A stretch of DNA of 64,000 nucleotides, from NCBI GenBank assembly GCA_945952065.1, contig CAMFGY010000029.1:1-64000 (forward strand), in the 5' to 3' direction. Both the position numbers and the translations under genes were made by a program. Positions within the stretch are counted from its first letter, which is position 1. Each line of letters begins with the position of its first letter. The notes under the pieces are model-generated. The model saw only the letters and a list, made by a program, of their open reading frames with translations, had not been told where the DNA came from and did not search any database. Shown one piece after another: positions 26,040 through 36,051 of the stretch. The DNA comes from an uncultured Burkholderiales bacterium (lineage in GTDB: Bacteria > Pseudomonadota > Gammaproteobacteria > Burkholderiales > Burkholderiaceae_C).

Positions 26040-27476
26040 ATGATGTCGTTCGCACAGTTCTTATCTATTTGCCTCGCTCGATGGAAAGTTTCCGTCTCGA
26101 TTTTTGTGAGCGTTGTTGTCGTTACTTTGGTTGCCAGCCTTCTCTGGCCTAAGAAGTACTTGGCGACTGCCTCGGTGGTGGTAGAGGTAAAACCAGATCC
26201 ATTGAGCGCCATGATGTTTTCTGGTGCTCCAAACCCAAGTTTGATCGCCACTCAAATTGATGTGATCACGAGTGACCGCGTGGCCTACAAAGTGGTTCGT
26301 AACCTCAAGTTGGCTGAGAATCCGCAAATTCGTGAGCAATGGAAGGAAGACACGAAAGGTGAAGGCTCAATTGAGCAGTGGCTTGGGGAGAGTTTTCAAC
26401 GAGGACTGGATGTAAAACCCTCGCGTGAGTCCAATGTCATTACGGTTGGCTACAAGGCCGCCGACCCCAGGTTTGCGGCAGGGCTGGCCAATGCTTTTGT
26501 TCAAGCCTATTTGGAAACTACGCTTGAGCTGAAAGTTGATCCCGCCAAACAGTATGTTGGTTTCTTTGAAACCCGTTCAAAGGAAGCGCGTGAGGCCGTT
26601 GAAAAGGCTCAATCAAAACTGTCTGAGTTCCAGCGCGAGAAAGGAATCATCGCGTCGGACGAGCGCCTTGATGTCGAGAACACACGTCTGAATGAGTTGT
26701 CTACGCAATTGGTGGGATTGCAGGCTTTGGCCAGTGATTCGGGTAGCCGTCAGTCTGTTTCGAAAGGGGCTGGTGGTGAGCGAATGCAAGAAGTCTTGGG
26801 CAATTCGTTGATCGCTGGACTGAAAGTTGACCAAGCTCGTATGGAGTCTCGATTAGAGGAACTGAACTCCAAGTTGGGAGCCAATCACCCGCAAGTGGTC
26901 GAACTCAAGGCCAATATGGCTGAATTGAGCAAGCGTATTGCTGACGAGACTGCCAAAGTGGGAAGTAGTATCAGTTTGGCAAACTCAATCAATCAACAGC
27001 GCGTTGCTGAGTTGAAGACTTCTTTGGAGGCGCAGCGTGCCAAAGTACTTCAAATGAAAGCGGTTCGTGATGAAGGAGCGGTGCTTCTTCGCGATGTCGA
27101 GAATACGCAACGTATTTATGACCAAATTCAGCAGCGATTGAATCAAGTCTCGCTTGAAAGTCAGGCCAATCAAAGCAGTGCATCTATCTTGACGCAAGCG
27201 GTTCCGCCATTGCAGCCGAGTTCACCTCGGCTCATTCTGAATATGGCTCTTTCTGTATTTGTAGGCACTTTGCTGGCGGTTGGAGTCGCACTGCTTCTTG
27301 AATTGCTGAATCGCCGTGTTCGTACTGCAGACGATGTGGTGCAAGCCGTTGGTTTGCCGATTATTGGTGTTCTTCAGGCGCCGACAGCCAAACGCCTGTT
27401 TGGTCGCGTCGCCACAGCAAATTTGGCTCAGAGACGACTGCTCGGGCCAGTTTCTGGCGGTAACCGGGTCGCGTGA
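26040..27476 (+). CDS. epsF: Chain-length determinant protein EpsF
   Basis: 478 residues of the Wzz family: an N-terminal membrane helix (CLARWKVSVSIFVSVVVVTLVASLL), a long periplasmic coiled region (about 150-390, heptad-rich Glu/Gln/Lys) and a second helix near 400-425 (MALSVFVGTLLAVGVALLLELLNRR). It sets polymer length with EpsG. Two adjacent ATGs (26040, 26043) follow GAGGTAA; the second has the better spacing. Base composition becomes less GC-rich from here on. Confidence 0.92.
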   Translation: MMSFAQFLSICLARWKVSVSIFVSVVVVTLVASLLWPKKYLATASVVVEVKPDPLSAMMFSGAPNPSLIATQIDVITSDRVAYKVVRNLKLAENPQIREQWKEDTKGEGSIEQWLGESFQRGLDVKPSRESNVITVGYKAADPRFAAGLANAFVQAYLETTLELKVDPAKQYVGFFETRSKEAREAVEKAQSKLSEFQREKGIIASDERLDVENTRLNELSTQLVGLQALASDSGSRQSVSKGAGGERMQEVLGNSLIAGLKVDQARMESRLEELNSKLGANHPQVVELKANMAELSKRIADETAKVGSSISLANSINQQRVAELKTSLEAQRAKVLQMKAVRDEGAVLLRDVENTQRIYDQIQQRLNQVSLESQANQSSASILTQAVPPLQPSSPRLILNMALSVFVGTLLAVGVALLLELLNRRVRTADDVVQAVGLPIIGVLQAPTAKRLFGRVATANLAQRRLLGPVSGGNRVA

Positions 27477-28399
27477 GTATGAATACAGTGTTTTCAGATA
27501 GGACCGAAACCGTGAGTAGTGACAAGGTTCAGGAAGAAGTTTCGCAAGCTTCGCAAGAGCGCTCCATTGGCGACATCATTCGCGATGCACGCAGTCTGAG
27601 TGCCGCTGAAGTTGAAAAGGTTCTGGCCTACCAGCGGGACAAAGGTGTTCGTTTCGGTGAAGCTGCCGTGGCCTTGGGTTTGGCCAGCGAAGACGATGTT
27701 TTGAATGCGTTGGCCCAGCAGTTTAGTTACCCGCTAGCCAATGCTGAGCGCAGGGTCTCAAGCCCTGAATTGGTGACTTTGAATCAGCCGTTTTCGGTGC
27801 AAGCGGAAGCGATTCGCGCGGCCCGGAGTCAAGTCACCATGCGTCTGCATGGGGCCAGTGCCGCGAAAGAGCAAAGCCAAACAGCAGTGGCGGTGATCAG
27901 CCCCGACCACGGAGATGGCAAGACCTATTTCGCTGCAAATTTGGCTGTGTCGCTGGCGCAGCTGGGTGGGCGCACTTTGCTCGTCGATGCTGACTTGCGC
28001 TCGCCGCGTCAGCATGAAGTGTTTTGTGTTTCCAATGCTGCCGGTTTGTCCAATGTGCTCTCTGGCCGTGCTGAAGCTCAAGTGATTCAATCGGTGGAAG
28101 GGGTGCCCGGCCTGTTTGTCCTGCCAGGTGGTTCCATTCCACCCAACCCGCTTGAATTGGTGGAACGACCCGCGTTCGCTTTGTTGATGCGGGAGTTGTG
28201 TGCCAAGTTTGACCACGTGATCGTCGATACAGCCGCTGCGAGCAGTGGTGCTGATGCGTGTGTGGTCGCCGCCAAATGCGGTTCAGCGATTGTTCTTGCA
28301 CGCAAGAACGCCTGCAAATATGAAGCGCTGCAGGATTTGGTCGCGAGCTTGGCGGGTAGCTCGGTGAATGTGCTTGGCGCAGTCATGAACGAGTACTGA
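27473..28399 (+). CDS. epsG: EpsG, bacterial tyrosine-kinase-type chain-length partner
   Basis: 308 residues. An N-terminal segment resembling the GspE/MshE N domain (IGDIIRDARSLSAAEVEKVLAYQ) is followed by a P-loop kinase domain: SPDHGDGKTYFAANLA (Walker A), LLVDADLRSP (Walker A') and DHVIVDTAA (Walker B). These are BY-kinase features; the usual C-terminal Tyr cluster is reduced to the final Tyr. GTG 27473 overlaps the epsF stop (GTGA); ATG 27479 is an alternative start. It acts on EpsF at the inner membrane. Confidence 0.9.
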   Translation: MSMNTVFSDRTETVSSDKVQEEVSQASQERSIGDIIRDARSLSAAEVEKVLAYQRDKGVRFGEAAVALGLASEDDVLNALAQQFSYPLANAERRVSSPELVTLNQPFSVQAEAIRAARSQVTMRLHGASAAKEQSQTAVAVISPDHGDGKTYFAANLAVSLAQLGGRTLLVDADLRSPRQHEVFCVSNAAGLSNVLSGRAEAQVIQSVEGVPGLFVLPGGSIPPNPLELVERPAFALLMRELCAKFDHVIVDTAAASSGADACVVAAKCGSAIVLARKNACKYEALQDLVASLAGSSVNVLGAVMNEY

Positions 28400-28430
28400 T
28401 TTTCGCCATCGATGAGTCCGAGCCGATTTC

Positions 28431-29309
28431 ATGTCAACCTCTCTGTCTAGCGGGACCTCGCCGGTCAAATTCGATCTGCCTGTCGTCATCCTGTTGTTGT
28501 TAGGGCTTGCGGTCATGTTTGGCCCAACGGCCATGACCCTGGCAAGCACGGTGTGGGTGAAAGATGAACAAGGGCACGGGCCCATCATCTTTGCAGTCGT
28601 GCTTTGGCTCTTGTATGGCAAGCGGCAAGCCTTTGCTGAGATTGCGGCCCGGCCAAAGCCCGGCTTGGCTGCTGGGATGCTTGCTCTCGGATTCTTGCTT
28701 TATGTATTGGGGCGCTCTCAGGCCATCTTGATGTTTGAAGTAGGAGCGCTGATTCCTATTTCCATTGGGCTGATCTTGCTCTTCAAGGGCGCAGAGGCAT
28801 TGCGTCTTTGCTGGTTCCCGATTTTCTTTTTGATTTTCATGGTGCCGCTGCCGGCCACCTTGGTGATTGCGATCACCACCCCTTTGAAGAGCGCGGTTTC
28901 TGCAGTCGCAAGTTCTATTCTTTACGCCATTGGATATCCGGTCGGGCGTAGCGGCGTGATTCTGACGGTCGGCCCCTATCAGCTCTTGGTAGCAGACGCT
29001 TGCGCGGGTTTGAACTCAATGTTCACCCTAGAGGCGTTGGGCATGCTCTACATGAACCTGATGAACTACAAGTCAGTGGCCAGGAATGTGGCTTTGGCGG
29101 TTCTGATCGTGCCGATCTCATTTGTAGCCAACATCATCCGCGTGATGATTCTGGTCTTGGTGACCTACCACTTTGGCGACGAAGCCGGGCAGGGCTTTGT
29201 CCATGGCTTTGCTGGCATGGTCTTGTTCATTGTGGCTTTGGCCCTGATTCTGTTTGTAGACCATGGCATGCAAGTCTTGGCGCGCTTGTTCAAAGGGGGC
29301 GCAAAATGA
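28431..29309 (+). CDS. xrtB: Exosortase B
   Basis: 292 residues with about eight membrane helices. The catalytic triad candidates are Cys191 (ADACAGLNSMF), Arg237 (NIIRVMIL) and His258 (FVHGFAGMVLF), all in the family positions. Exosortases cleave PEP-CTERM proteins at the membrane and pass them to a surface anchor. The two PEP-CTERM proteins at 694 and 19727 are candidate substrates. The association with EpsD-G and the EpsI partner is the layout of the exosortase B group. Confidence 0.94.
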   Translation: MSTSLSSGTSPVKFDLPVVILLLLGLAVMFGPTAMTLASTVWVKDEQGHGPIIFAVVLWLLYGKRQAFAEIAARPKPGLAAGMLALGFLLYVLGRSQAILMFEVGALIPISIGLILLFKGAEALRLCWFPIFFLIFMVPLPATLVIAITTPLKSAVSAVASSILYAIGYPVGRSGVILTVGPYQLLVADACAGLNSMFTLEALGMLYMNLMNYKSVARNVALAVLIVPISFVANIIRVMILVLVTYHFGDEAGQGFVHGFAGMVLFIVALALILFVDHGMQVLARLFKGGAK

Positions 29310-29992
29310 CCGCGCGCCGCAAAGCATTGGTGGTGATGGGGGCGATGCTTGGGTCTGCCGCTTTGGCGGAATGGGCTCGGCCAACGATCAAAGTCTCTGA
29401 TTCCTACAAAGGATTCAAACTCGAGACCGTATTCCCCTCGGCCTTTGGCGATTGGCGTGTTGACGACAAGACGCCCGTCATCGTGCCCCCGCCAGACCAA
29501 CAGGCCATGCTGGACAAGATCTACAACCAGACGCTGGCGCGAACATACGTCAATAGCCAGGGGGCGAGAGTCATGCTCTCAGTCGCGTATGGCGGTGATC
29601 AGTCGGATGGTCTAACAGTACATGTACCCGACGTTTGTTACGTCTCTCAAGGATTCAAGCTGGAATCAAGCCGGGACGCAACACTTCAGGCTGCGCCCGG
29701 CATTGTCATACCGGTGCGACATTTGATGATGACAATGGGTTCGCGTATGGAGCCCGTCACGTATTGGGTTTTGATGGGCGACCAAGCGACGACATCCAAT
29801 ACGCAAAGGCGATTGATCAGCATTCGTTTTGGTCTTCAGCGCTTGATCCCAGAAGGCATGTTGATTCGTGTCTCCTCCATCAACCCGGATATGGACAAAG
29901 CCATACCTGTCCATACGGACTTCATCAACCAAATGATGGCTGCAATTCCGGCCGACCAGCGCGAGCGGGTCATCGGCAAAGTCAGCATTTAG
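29306..29992 (+). CDS. epsI: EpsI-family exosortase B-associated protein
   Basis: 228 residues from ATG 29306, overlapping the xrtB stop by 4 bp (ATGA). An N-terminal hydrophobic segment ([17 protein letters not shown]) is followed by the EpsI domain: [34 protein letters not shown] and [13 protein letters not shown] with its conserved Cys. In related exosortase groups this domain is fused to or paired with the protease; its role is unproved. Confidence 0.9.
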   Translation: MTARRKALVVMGAMLGSAALAEWARPTIKVSDSYKGFKLETVFPSAFGDWRVDDKTPVIVPPPDQQAMLDKIYNQTLARTYVNSQGARVMLSVAYGGDQSDGLTVHVPDVCYVSQGFKLESSRDATLQAAPGIVIPVRHLMMTMGSRMEPVTYWVLMGDQATTSNTQRRLISIRFGLQRLIPEGMLIRVSSINPDMDKAIPVHTDFINQMMAAIPADQRERVIGKVSI

Positions 29993-30017
29993 TACTTTTA
30001 GTTTCCGAAAAGCAGTT

Positions 30018-31136
30018 ATGACACAAAAGGTCGCACTCATCACCGGCGTGACCGGCCAAGACGGCGCGTATTTGGCCGAACTCCTGCTCTCCAAGGGCTA
30101 CCAAGTGCACGGCATCAAGCGCCGCGCCTCGTCCTTCAATACCGACCGTATTGACCACCTGTATCAAGACCCGCATGTGGAGAAGAAGAACTTCACGCTG
30201 CACTATGGTGACTTGACCGACAGCTCCAACCTGATCCGCATCATCCAGCAGGTGCAGCCTGACGAGATCTACAACCTCGGCGCCATGAGCCATGTGGCGG
30301 TCAGCTTTGAGAGCCCGGAGTACACGGCCGACGCCGACGCCATGGGCACGCTGCGCATCTTGGAGGCCATCCGCATCTTGGGCCTGGAGAAGAAGACACG
30401 CTTCTATCAAGCCTCCACCTCCGAGCTCTACGGCCTGGTGCAAGAGATCCCGCAAAAAGAAACCACGCCCTTCTACCCCCGCAGCCCTTACGCTGTGGCC
30501 AAGATGTATGCCTACTGGATCACGGTGAACTACCGCGAGGCCTATGGCATCTACGCCTGCAACGGCATCTTGTTCAACCACGAGAGCCCGCTGCGCGGCG
30601 AAACCTTCGTCACCCGCAAGATCACCCGCGCCATTGCCCGCATTGCCTTGGGCCTGCAAGACTGCCTGTACCTGGGCAATATGAGCGCCCTGCGAGACTG
30701 GGGCCATGCCCGTGACTACGTGCTGATGCAATGGATGATGCTGCAGCAAGAGCAAGCCGAAGACTTCGTCATTGCCACCGGCGTGCAATACAGCGTGCGT
30801 CAGTTCGTGGAGTTTGCGGCGGCTGAGCTGGGCATCACGCTGGCCTTCAGCGGCGAGGGCGATCAAGAGATCGGCACCGTGGTGGCCGTGACAGGCGACA
30901 GGGCCAAGTGCAAGGTGGGCGATGTGGTCATCAAGGTGGACCCGCGCTACTACCGCCCCACCGAAGTGGAAACCCTGTTGGGCGACCCCACCAAGGCCAA
31001 AGAAAAGCTCGGCTGGGTGCCCAAGACCTCGCTGCGTGAACTGGTGGCTGAAATGGTGGAAGCCGACTACACCTCGGCTCGCCGCGACAGCTTGGTCAAG
31101 ATGGCCGGCTTCAAGGCCTACGACTACAACGAATAA
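30018..31136 (+). CDS. gmd: GDP-mannose 4,6-dehydratase
   Basis: 372 residues of the short-chain dehydrogenase/reductase type: [20 protein letters not shown] (NADP site), the catalytic STSELYG region, YAVAK (Tyr/Lys) and [16 protein letters not shown]. It makes GDP-4-keto-6-deoxymannose, the first step to GDP-L-fucose. The DNA is clearly richer in G+C than the flippase and polymerase genes downstream. fcl follows after a short gap with a hairpin. Confidence 0.96.
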   Translation: MTQKVALITGVTGQDGAYLAELLLSKGYQVHGIKRRASSFNTDRIDHLYQDPHVEKKNFTLHYGDLTDSSNLIRIIQQVQPDEIYNLGAMSHVAVSFESPEYTADADAMGTLRILEAIRILGLEKKTRFYQASTSELYGLVQEIPQKETTPFYPRSPYAVAKMYAYWITVNYREAYGIYACNGILFNHESPLRGETFVTRKITRAIARIALGLQDCLYLGNMSALRDWGHARDYVLMQWMMLQQEQAEDFVIATGVQYSVRQFVEFAAAELGITLAFSGEGDQEIGTVVAVTGDRAKCKVGDVVIKVDPRYYRPTEVETLLGDPTKAKEKLGWVPKTSLRELVAEMVEADYTSARRDSLVKMAGFKAYDYNE

Positions 31137-31176
31137 GCAGCACGCCTAGGCTTGTAACGATTCCACCTTAGTCTTC

Positions 31177-31203
31177 AAGGGGCCGATTCCTCGGCCCCTT
31201 TGT
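31177..31203 (+). terminator. Hairpin between gmd and fcl
   Basis: A 10-bp stem aaggggccga/tcggcccctt with a short T run (ctttg). It may attenuate rather than end transcription, since fcl belongs to the same pathway. Confidence 0.5.
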
Positions 31204-31223
31204 CGTCATAGACCCGCATCATC

Positions 31224-32192
31224 ATGAATAGCAGCAGCACCGCCACTTCGATCAGCAAGCAGTCCAAGATCTTTGTCACCGGCCACCGGGGTATGGTGGG
31301 CTCGGCCTTGGTGCGGCGCCTTCAACAAAGGGGTTACAGCAATGTCATCACCCGCAGCCGGGCAGAGCTGGACCTGCTGGATCAAAAAGCAGTGCATGCC
31401 TTCTTGGCGGAAGAAAAGCCTGACTACATCTTCATTGCTGCGGCCAAGGTGGGCGGCATCCATGCCAACAATGTGTACCGCGCAGACTTTCTCTATCAAA
31501 ACCTTTTGATCGAGGCCAACCTGATCCATGGCGCGCATTTGGCTGGGGTGCAACGCTTGATGTTCTTGGGCTCAAGCTGCATCTACCCGCGCGACTGCCC
31601 GCAACCCATCAAAGAAGAGTACTTGCTGACCGGCCCTTTGGAGCAAACCAACGAGCCCTATGCCATTGCCAAGATCGCCGGCATCAAGCTGGCCGAGAGC
31701 TACAACCATCAGTTTGGCCGCCAGTACATCAGCGCCATGCCCACCAATTTGTATGGGCCCAATGACAACTACGACCTCAACAACAGCCATGTGTTGCCGG
31801 CGCTGATCCGCAAAGCCCATGAGGCCAAGCTGCGTGGCGACACCGAGTACGTGGTGTGGGGCAGTGGCACACCCATGCGTGAGTTTTTGTACGTCGACGA
31901 CTTGGCCGACGCCTGCGTCTTCTTGATGGAATCGGGCTACGACGGCCCCCTGGTCAACATTGGCACTGGCACTGATGTGACCATCCGTGAATTGGCCGAA
32001 ACCGTGATGAAGGTGGTGGGCTTTGAGGGCCGCATCGTGTTTGATGCAAGCAAGCCGGATGGGACGCCGAGGAAGTTGATGGATGTGAGTCGGCTGCAGA
32101 GTTTGGGTTGGAAAGCCAGTACTCCTTTGGAGCGGGGTATTTCTCTAGCGTTACAGGACTACCTTTATCGCCACGTGGCTGGTTCCAATTAA
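31224..32192 (+). CDS. fcl: GDP-L-fucose synthase
   Basis: 322 residues. FVTGHRGMVGSALVRRL (NADP site), the SSCIYPRDCPQPIKE catalytic segment and YAIAK (Tyr/Lys) identify the epimerase-reductase that turns the Gmd product into GDP-L-fucose. Together gmd and fcl predict fucose in the exported polymer. The stop codon abuts the ATG of the next gene. Its 3' end (from about 32080) already shows the shift to AT-richer sequence. Confidence 0.96.
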   Translation: MNSSSTATSISKQSKIFVTGHRGMVGSALVRRLQQRGYSNVITRSRAELDLLDQKAVHAFLAEEKPDYIFIAAAKVGGIHANNVYRADFLYQNLLIEANLIHGAHLAGVQRLMFLGSSCIYPRDCPQPIKEEYLLTGPLEQTNEPYAIAKIAGIKLAESYNHQFGRQYISAMPTNLYGPNDNYDLNNSHVLPALIRKAHEAKLRGDTEYVVWGSGTPMREFLYVDDLADACVFLMESGYDGPLVNIGTGTDVTIRELAETVMKVVGFEGRIVFDASKPDGTPRKLMDVSRLQSLGWKASTPLERGISLALQDYLYRHVAGSN

Positions 32193-33707
32193 ATGGCTAG
32201 CTTAGGAGGAAAATCGATTTCGGCGGTTTTCTGGGGCGCTGGTGGGGCCGGGCTTCGGATGGTCTTGCAACTCGGGACGCAAATCGCTTTAGCCCGATTG
32301 CTCGGTCCAGTTGAATATGGGGTCTTTGCGATTGGTGCAATCGTGATTGGCTTCAGTGCTTTCTTTTCTGATGTGGGTTTGGCTTATGGCCTTATTCAAA
32401 AGCGTGAGGTCAACGACCGGGATGTTCGATTTGTAGTGACTTGGCAAGTCATTTTGGGTTCAGTTGTTACAGCGTTCATTGCATTCGCAGCAAGTCCAAT
32501 CGCTACTTTTTTTGGTGAACCACGTGCAGCATCTGTAGTTTCAGCATTGTCAGCGCTTTGTTTCGTCAATGCACTCACGGCTCCAGCCTTAAATTTGTTG
32601 AAGCGCGACTTAGACTTTAAGTCAATACAAGTAGATTTTTTGGCGAGTTATGTTGTCGGGTATCTGTTTTTTGGCTTACCTATGGCAGTGTTGGGTTTTC
32701 ATGTGTGGGCACTGGTTTGGGCCTGGTTGATGCAGTCGATAGTGAATGGTTTGCTCCTGTATCGCCGAACTCACCATGCCCTACGACCTTTGATTTGGTA
32801 CGAAGAGGCTAGGGTGCAAGGCTCCTATGCAGGCACTGTTTTAGCCACAAATATGCTGAATTGGGTGATTTCTAATATTGACCGAGTCATTATTGGGCGA
32901 GTGCTCCCGAGTCGGGAGCTTGGTATCTACTCCAATACATTTAACCTTCTATACAGTCCCACCAACAGTGTATTGGGTGTATTGCAGCCTGTTTTCTTCT
33001 CTGCTTCTTCGCGTCTCGCTAGTCAAAGTGAGAGTTCCCGTATAAGTTCCGGATTCTTAGCCCTTGCTGCAGCCATTGCTCTCTTTGTATTGCCCGTTTT
33101 CCTTTCGGTTGCCGCTGTTTCAAAAACATTTATCTTGACCCTTTATGGTACCCCTTGGGTGAGCGCGGCTGATGTGTGTATACCGCTGGCATTGGCTATG
33201 CCTTTATATTTACTTTTGGGAATGAGCACACCTTTACTCTGGACGGCCGGTCAAGCATCAACTGAGTTTCGCGCTCAATGGCCATTGGCCTTGGCTTGGG
33301 CTGCCATGTGCTGGCAGTTGGCGCCAATGGGAGTTGAGGCTGTAGCTTGGGGTTGTTTTTGGTTGTTCCTCGCTCGTTGTGCCCTGGTCATTCGAGCAGC
33401 TTTGCCACTACTTGGCCTTCGCATTTTTGACTTGTGGCAGGCCATTCGAGGTGGTGTCTTGGTCAGCTTGGTAGTAGCGTGTGTAGCTGTAGCTGTCGAT
33501 GCCAGTCTGAATGATTTTCGGCCTACAGTTCGTTTAATTTGTGTGTTGGTTGTCTCGACCTTTTGCTATCTGAGCGCGCTGCATTGCTTTCCCCGACTTG
33601 TCGGGGCTGAACTTGCTCAGGTTTTGAAAAGTGTTAGTAGTCGCCTACCGCCTATGGTTGCTGCGTATATGAACACTCAATTGGATAAAGGACAAAAAAG
33701 TGAGTGA
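32193..33707 (+). CDS. Wzx-type polysaccharide flippase
   Basis: 504 residues with about 12-14 predicted membrane helices and little soluble sequence. The start (GGKSISAVFWGAGGAGLRMV, then ALARLLGPVEYGVFAIG) is typical of the WzxC/MOP lipopolysaccharide flippase group. It should move the undecaprenyl-linked repeat unit across the inner membrane. It starts directly after the fcl stop codon and overlaps the polymerase gene by 8 bp. AT-rich composition suggests an origin different from the flanking genes. Confidence 0.9.
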   Translation: MASLGGKSISAVFWGAGGAGLRMVLQLGTQIALARLLGPVEYGVFAIGAIVIGFSAFFSDVGLAYGLIQKREVNDRDVRFVVTWQVILGSVVTAFIAFAASPIATFFGEPRAASVVSALSALCFVNALTAPALNLLKRDLDFKSIQVDFLASYVVGYLFFGLPMAVLGFHVWALVWAWLMQSIVNGLLLYRRTHHALRPLIWYEEARVQGSYAGTVLATNMLNWVISNIDRVIIGRVLPSRELGIYSNTFNLLYSPTNSVLGVLQPVFFSASSRLASQSESSRISSGFLALAAAIALFVLPVFLSVAAVSKTFILTLYGTPWVSAADVCIPLALAMPLYLLLGMSTPLLWTAGQASTEFRAQWPLALAWAAMCWQLAPMGVEAVAWGCFWLFLARCALVIRAALPLLGLRIFDLWQAIRGGVLVSLVVACVAVAVDASLNDFRPTVRLICVLVVSTFCYLSALHCFPRLVGAELAQVLKSVSSRLPPMVAAYMNTQLDKGQKSE

Positions 33708-35106
33708 AAAGGAACTCATACCACTGTTGATGTACATGGGCGGAGCACTGGTATTTGCATTGTTTTTGGTTTCTGTGCAAGCGGCTTTTCTTGAGTTTGA
33801 ATTGCGAATGGGGCGCTGGCTGATACCGAGTGCCGCGCCGTTGCTTGTATTAGGAATTGGATTAAGTACATTACTTTCTGGTCGGAGCCTTAAATATGTG
33901 GCCATGGATGTTCGAAGCATGGGTGGTACCGCTTCGGGTGGTGGGGACATATTGCGCATGCTCACTGCATTGATTTTGGCAATTTCGGTTGCCAAGATCG
34001 TTAGAACCTTGTTTTCAGTAAAATCTAGTTCCCAGTCGGTGAGTGCTAAAGAATTTGGAATTTCAAAATTTGTTTTTATTTCCTTCCTGATTTATTTCTT
34101 TTGTAATGTCGTGTTTCCTAGTGCATTGGGCTATCGACCGGCATTTGTTCACAATGCACTTTACCCAGCGTTTTTGTTTGCAGCTGCTTATTGTGCTCGC
34201 AAAGAATCGATCGATCTTCTGCTTAATTTTGCAAAAAACGGTCTTTTGGTTTTTATGGTCGCCAGCTTATTGATTGCGGTCATCAAGCCTGATTTGGCTG
34301 TGCAGCCAGGATATGTTGGTTGGGTTCCAGCATTGAGTGTTCGATTGTGGGGGCTAGGCTCCAATGCAAACAGTATTGGTCCGCTTGCACTGCTTTTGAT
34401 ATTGTTGCAATTGGCAAGGCCGTCATCCAATATTTGGTTAGGTTGTTTTACGTGGGTGGTCGCCCTAGCCGTATTAGTCATGGCGCAGTCTAAGACTGTT
34501 TGGCTCGCATCTGTATTGGTGGCCCTAACCATCATTGCTTACAGAGGTGGGCGGCAGCAAGGTGGGGGTGTTAAACCCGGTTTTGTATTGGCTTTAATCG
34601 GCTTGGCGTTACTGGCGTGCCTCAGCATGCTCTTTGTAGATGTAGATCGTCTGCTGTTGAAGTTGAGCATGACGCAGGCTGGTACGGATATCAGCACCTT
34701 GACCGGGCGTTCGACTATCTGGGCAGTGGCGCTTCAGGTTTTTGCCGATGCGCCCATCTTTGGCTATGGCCTTGAAGCCTGGGGCCCTTTACACAGAAAT
34801 GCGATTGGTTTGCCCTTTGCTTTCCACGCGCACAACCAGTTACTACAGAGCTTGTCGGTGGCTGGAGCCGTGGGGGGACTTAGTCTTCTTGTCTATTTCT
34901 TTGCGCTCGCCAAAGCTGCGTGGCGAGCAGCTCCGCGCACGGGCGGAGTCTCCTTAGGGCTTTGGTTGTTTGTTGCGATTCGGTGTGTTGGCGAAGCTCC
35001 GTTGGAGTTGACCGGCCTGTTTGTCGGTGAGTTGGTCACTCACTTCTTGTTATTTGCCTTGTTGGTCCATGAGTCGGTGGCAGACCAAGGGGAGAACAGC
35101 AAGTGA
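33700..35106 (+). CDS. Wzy-type polymerase / O-antigen ligase family protein
   Basis: 468 residues, about ten to twelve membrane helices, with the large periplasmic loop expected of the Wzy/O-antigen ligase family (LSMTQAGTDISTLTGRSTIW, then FGYGLEAWGPLHRNA and FHAHNQLLQSLSVAG, including the family His). It most likely links repeat units delivered by the flippase. GTG 33700 follows AAAGGAC. A 60-base hand count at 34021-34080 gives 18 G+C. It overlaps the next gene by 4 bp. Confidence 0.88.
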   Translation: MSEKELIPLLMYMGGALVFALFLVSVQAAFLEFELRMGRWLIPSAAPLLVLGIGLSTLLSGRSLKYVAMDVRSMGGTASGGGDILRMLTALILAISVAKIVRTLFSVKSSSQSVSAKEFGISKFVFISFLIYFFCNVVFPSALGYRPAFVHNALYPAFLFAAAYCARKESIDLLLNFAKNGLLVFMVASLLIAVIKPDLAVQPGYVGWVPALSVRLWGLGSNANSIGPLALLLILLQLARPSSNIWLGCFTWVVALAVLVMAQSKTVWLASVLVALTIIAYRGGRQQGGGVKPGFVLALIGLALLACLSMLFVDVDRLLLKLSMTQAGTDISTLTGRSTIWAVALQVFADAPIFGYGLEAWGPLHRNAIGLPFAFHAHNQLLQSLSVAGAVGGLSLLVYFFALAKAAWRAAPRTGGVSLGLWLFVAIRCVGEAPLELTGLFVGELVTHFLLFALLVHESVADQGENSK

Positions 35107-36038
35107 GCCTAGGAGCCGAACCCGAGATTTCGGGCGCCAACCCGCGAATTTCAGTCGTCATTCCGCTGTACAACAAAGCCGATTATATTTTGGAGGCGGT
35201 GGAATCCGTGCTGGCGCAAGATCCCCCGGCCCTTGAGGTTTTGGTGATTGACGACGGTTCTACCGATGATGGTTTGAGTAGGCTTGGTTGTATTCATGAT
35301 CAACGGCTGCGTTGTATTTCTAAAGAAAATGGTGGGGTATCTGCAGCGCGAAATATGGGGATAGAGCTTTCAAAGGGGGAGTTCATCGCGTTCCTCGACG
35401 CAGATGATTTGTACCTTCCGGGCTATCTATCTGAGATTTCTAAGCTGATTCATCAGTATCCATCAGCTTCGCTTTGGGCTACCGGTTACTTTTGTGCTTG
35501 GCCTGATGGAAAGAGGCAGGAATGTGTTTTGTTAATGCCTGAAAAAGTCGGATGTATAGATGACTTTTATGAAAAGTGGGTCAGGAAGTCTTTTATGTGC
35601 ACTGACTCAATTGTAGTTTCAAGATTAAGTTTAGGTAGGTTGGGTAGATGTTTCCCAGTCGGGGAAACACTCGGCGAAGATCAGGATTTATGGTTTCGTT
35701 TGGCAGAGTCTGGGATGGTTGCCTATTCTGCAAAGGCTTTGGTCCAATATCGAATGGATGTTCCGAGTAGCGCCACGAACCGGAAAATGCCGTCTGATCC
35801 TTTGCCTTGTTATATTAGGTTGGCAGAGCGCTTGAATTCTGGCAGTGTGCCTGAAATCCTGCGCACAGGCGCAAAACGGCTTTTGTCCTCGCATTTTATT
35901 AATGTAGCGAGAGCGGCCAGTTTGGCTGGGCAGCATTCCAAAGCTGTCGAATTGCTGGCAAATCCAAGGTCGCGGGCGAATTTTTTCTATTGGCTCCGGT
36001 CTTGGGTATTTATTCAGGTGGGGCGGTTTTTTAGATAG
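35103..36038 (+). CDS. Family 2 glycosyltransferase
   Basis: 311 residues. The GT-A fold is seen in ISVVIPLYNKADYILEAVES (nucleotide site), VIDDGSTDDG and the metal-binding FLDADDLYLPGY. The catalytic-base region GEDQDLWFRL is present. It adds a sugar in building the lipid-linked repeat unit; donor and acceptor are unknown. GTG 35103 overlaps the polymerase stop (GTGA). Local G+C is low: a 60-base hand count at 35521-35580 gives 20. Confidence 0.9.
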   Translation: MSLGAEPEISGANPRISVVIPLYNKADYILEAVESVLAQDPPALEVLVIDDGSTDDGLSRLGCIHDQRLRCISKENGGVSAARNMGIELSKGEFIAFLDADDLYLPGYLSEISKLIHQYPSASLWATGYFCAWPDGKRQECVLLMPEKVGCIDDFYEKWVRKSFMCTDSIVVSRLSLGRLGRCFPVGETLGEDQDLWFRLAESGMVAYSAKALVQYRMDVPSSATNRKMPSDPLPCYIRLAERLNSGSVPEILRTGAKRLLSSHFINVARAASLAGQHSKAVELLANPRSRANFFYWLRSWVFIQVGRFFR

Positions 36039-36051
36039 ATCCGGAGTCGAT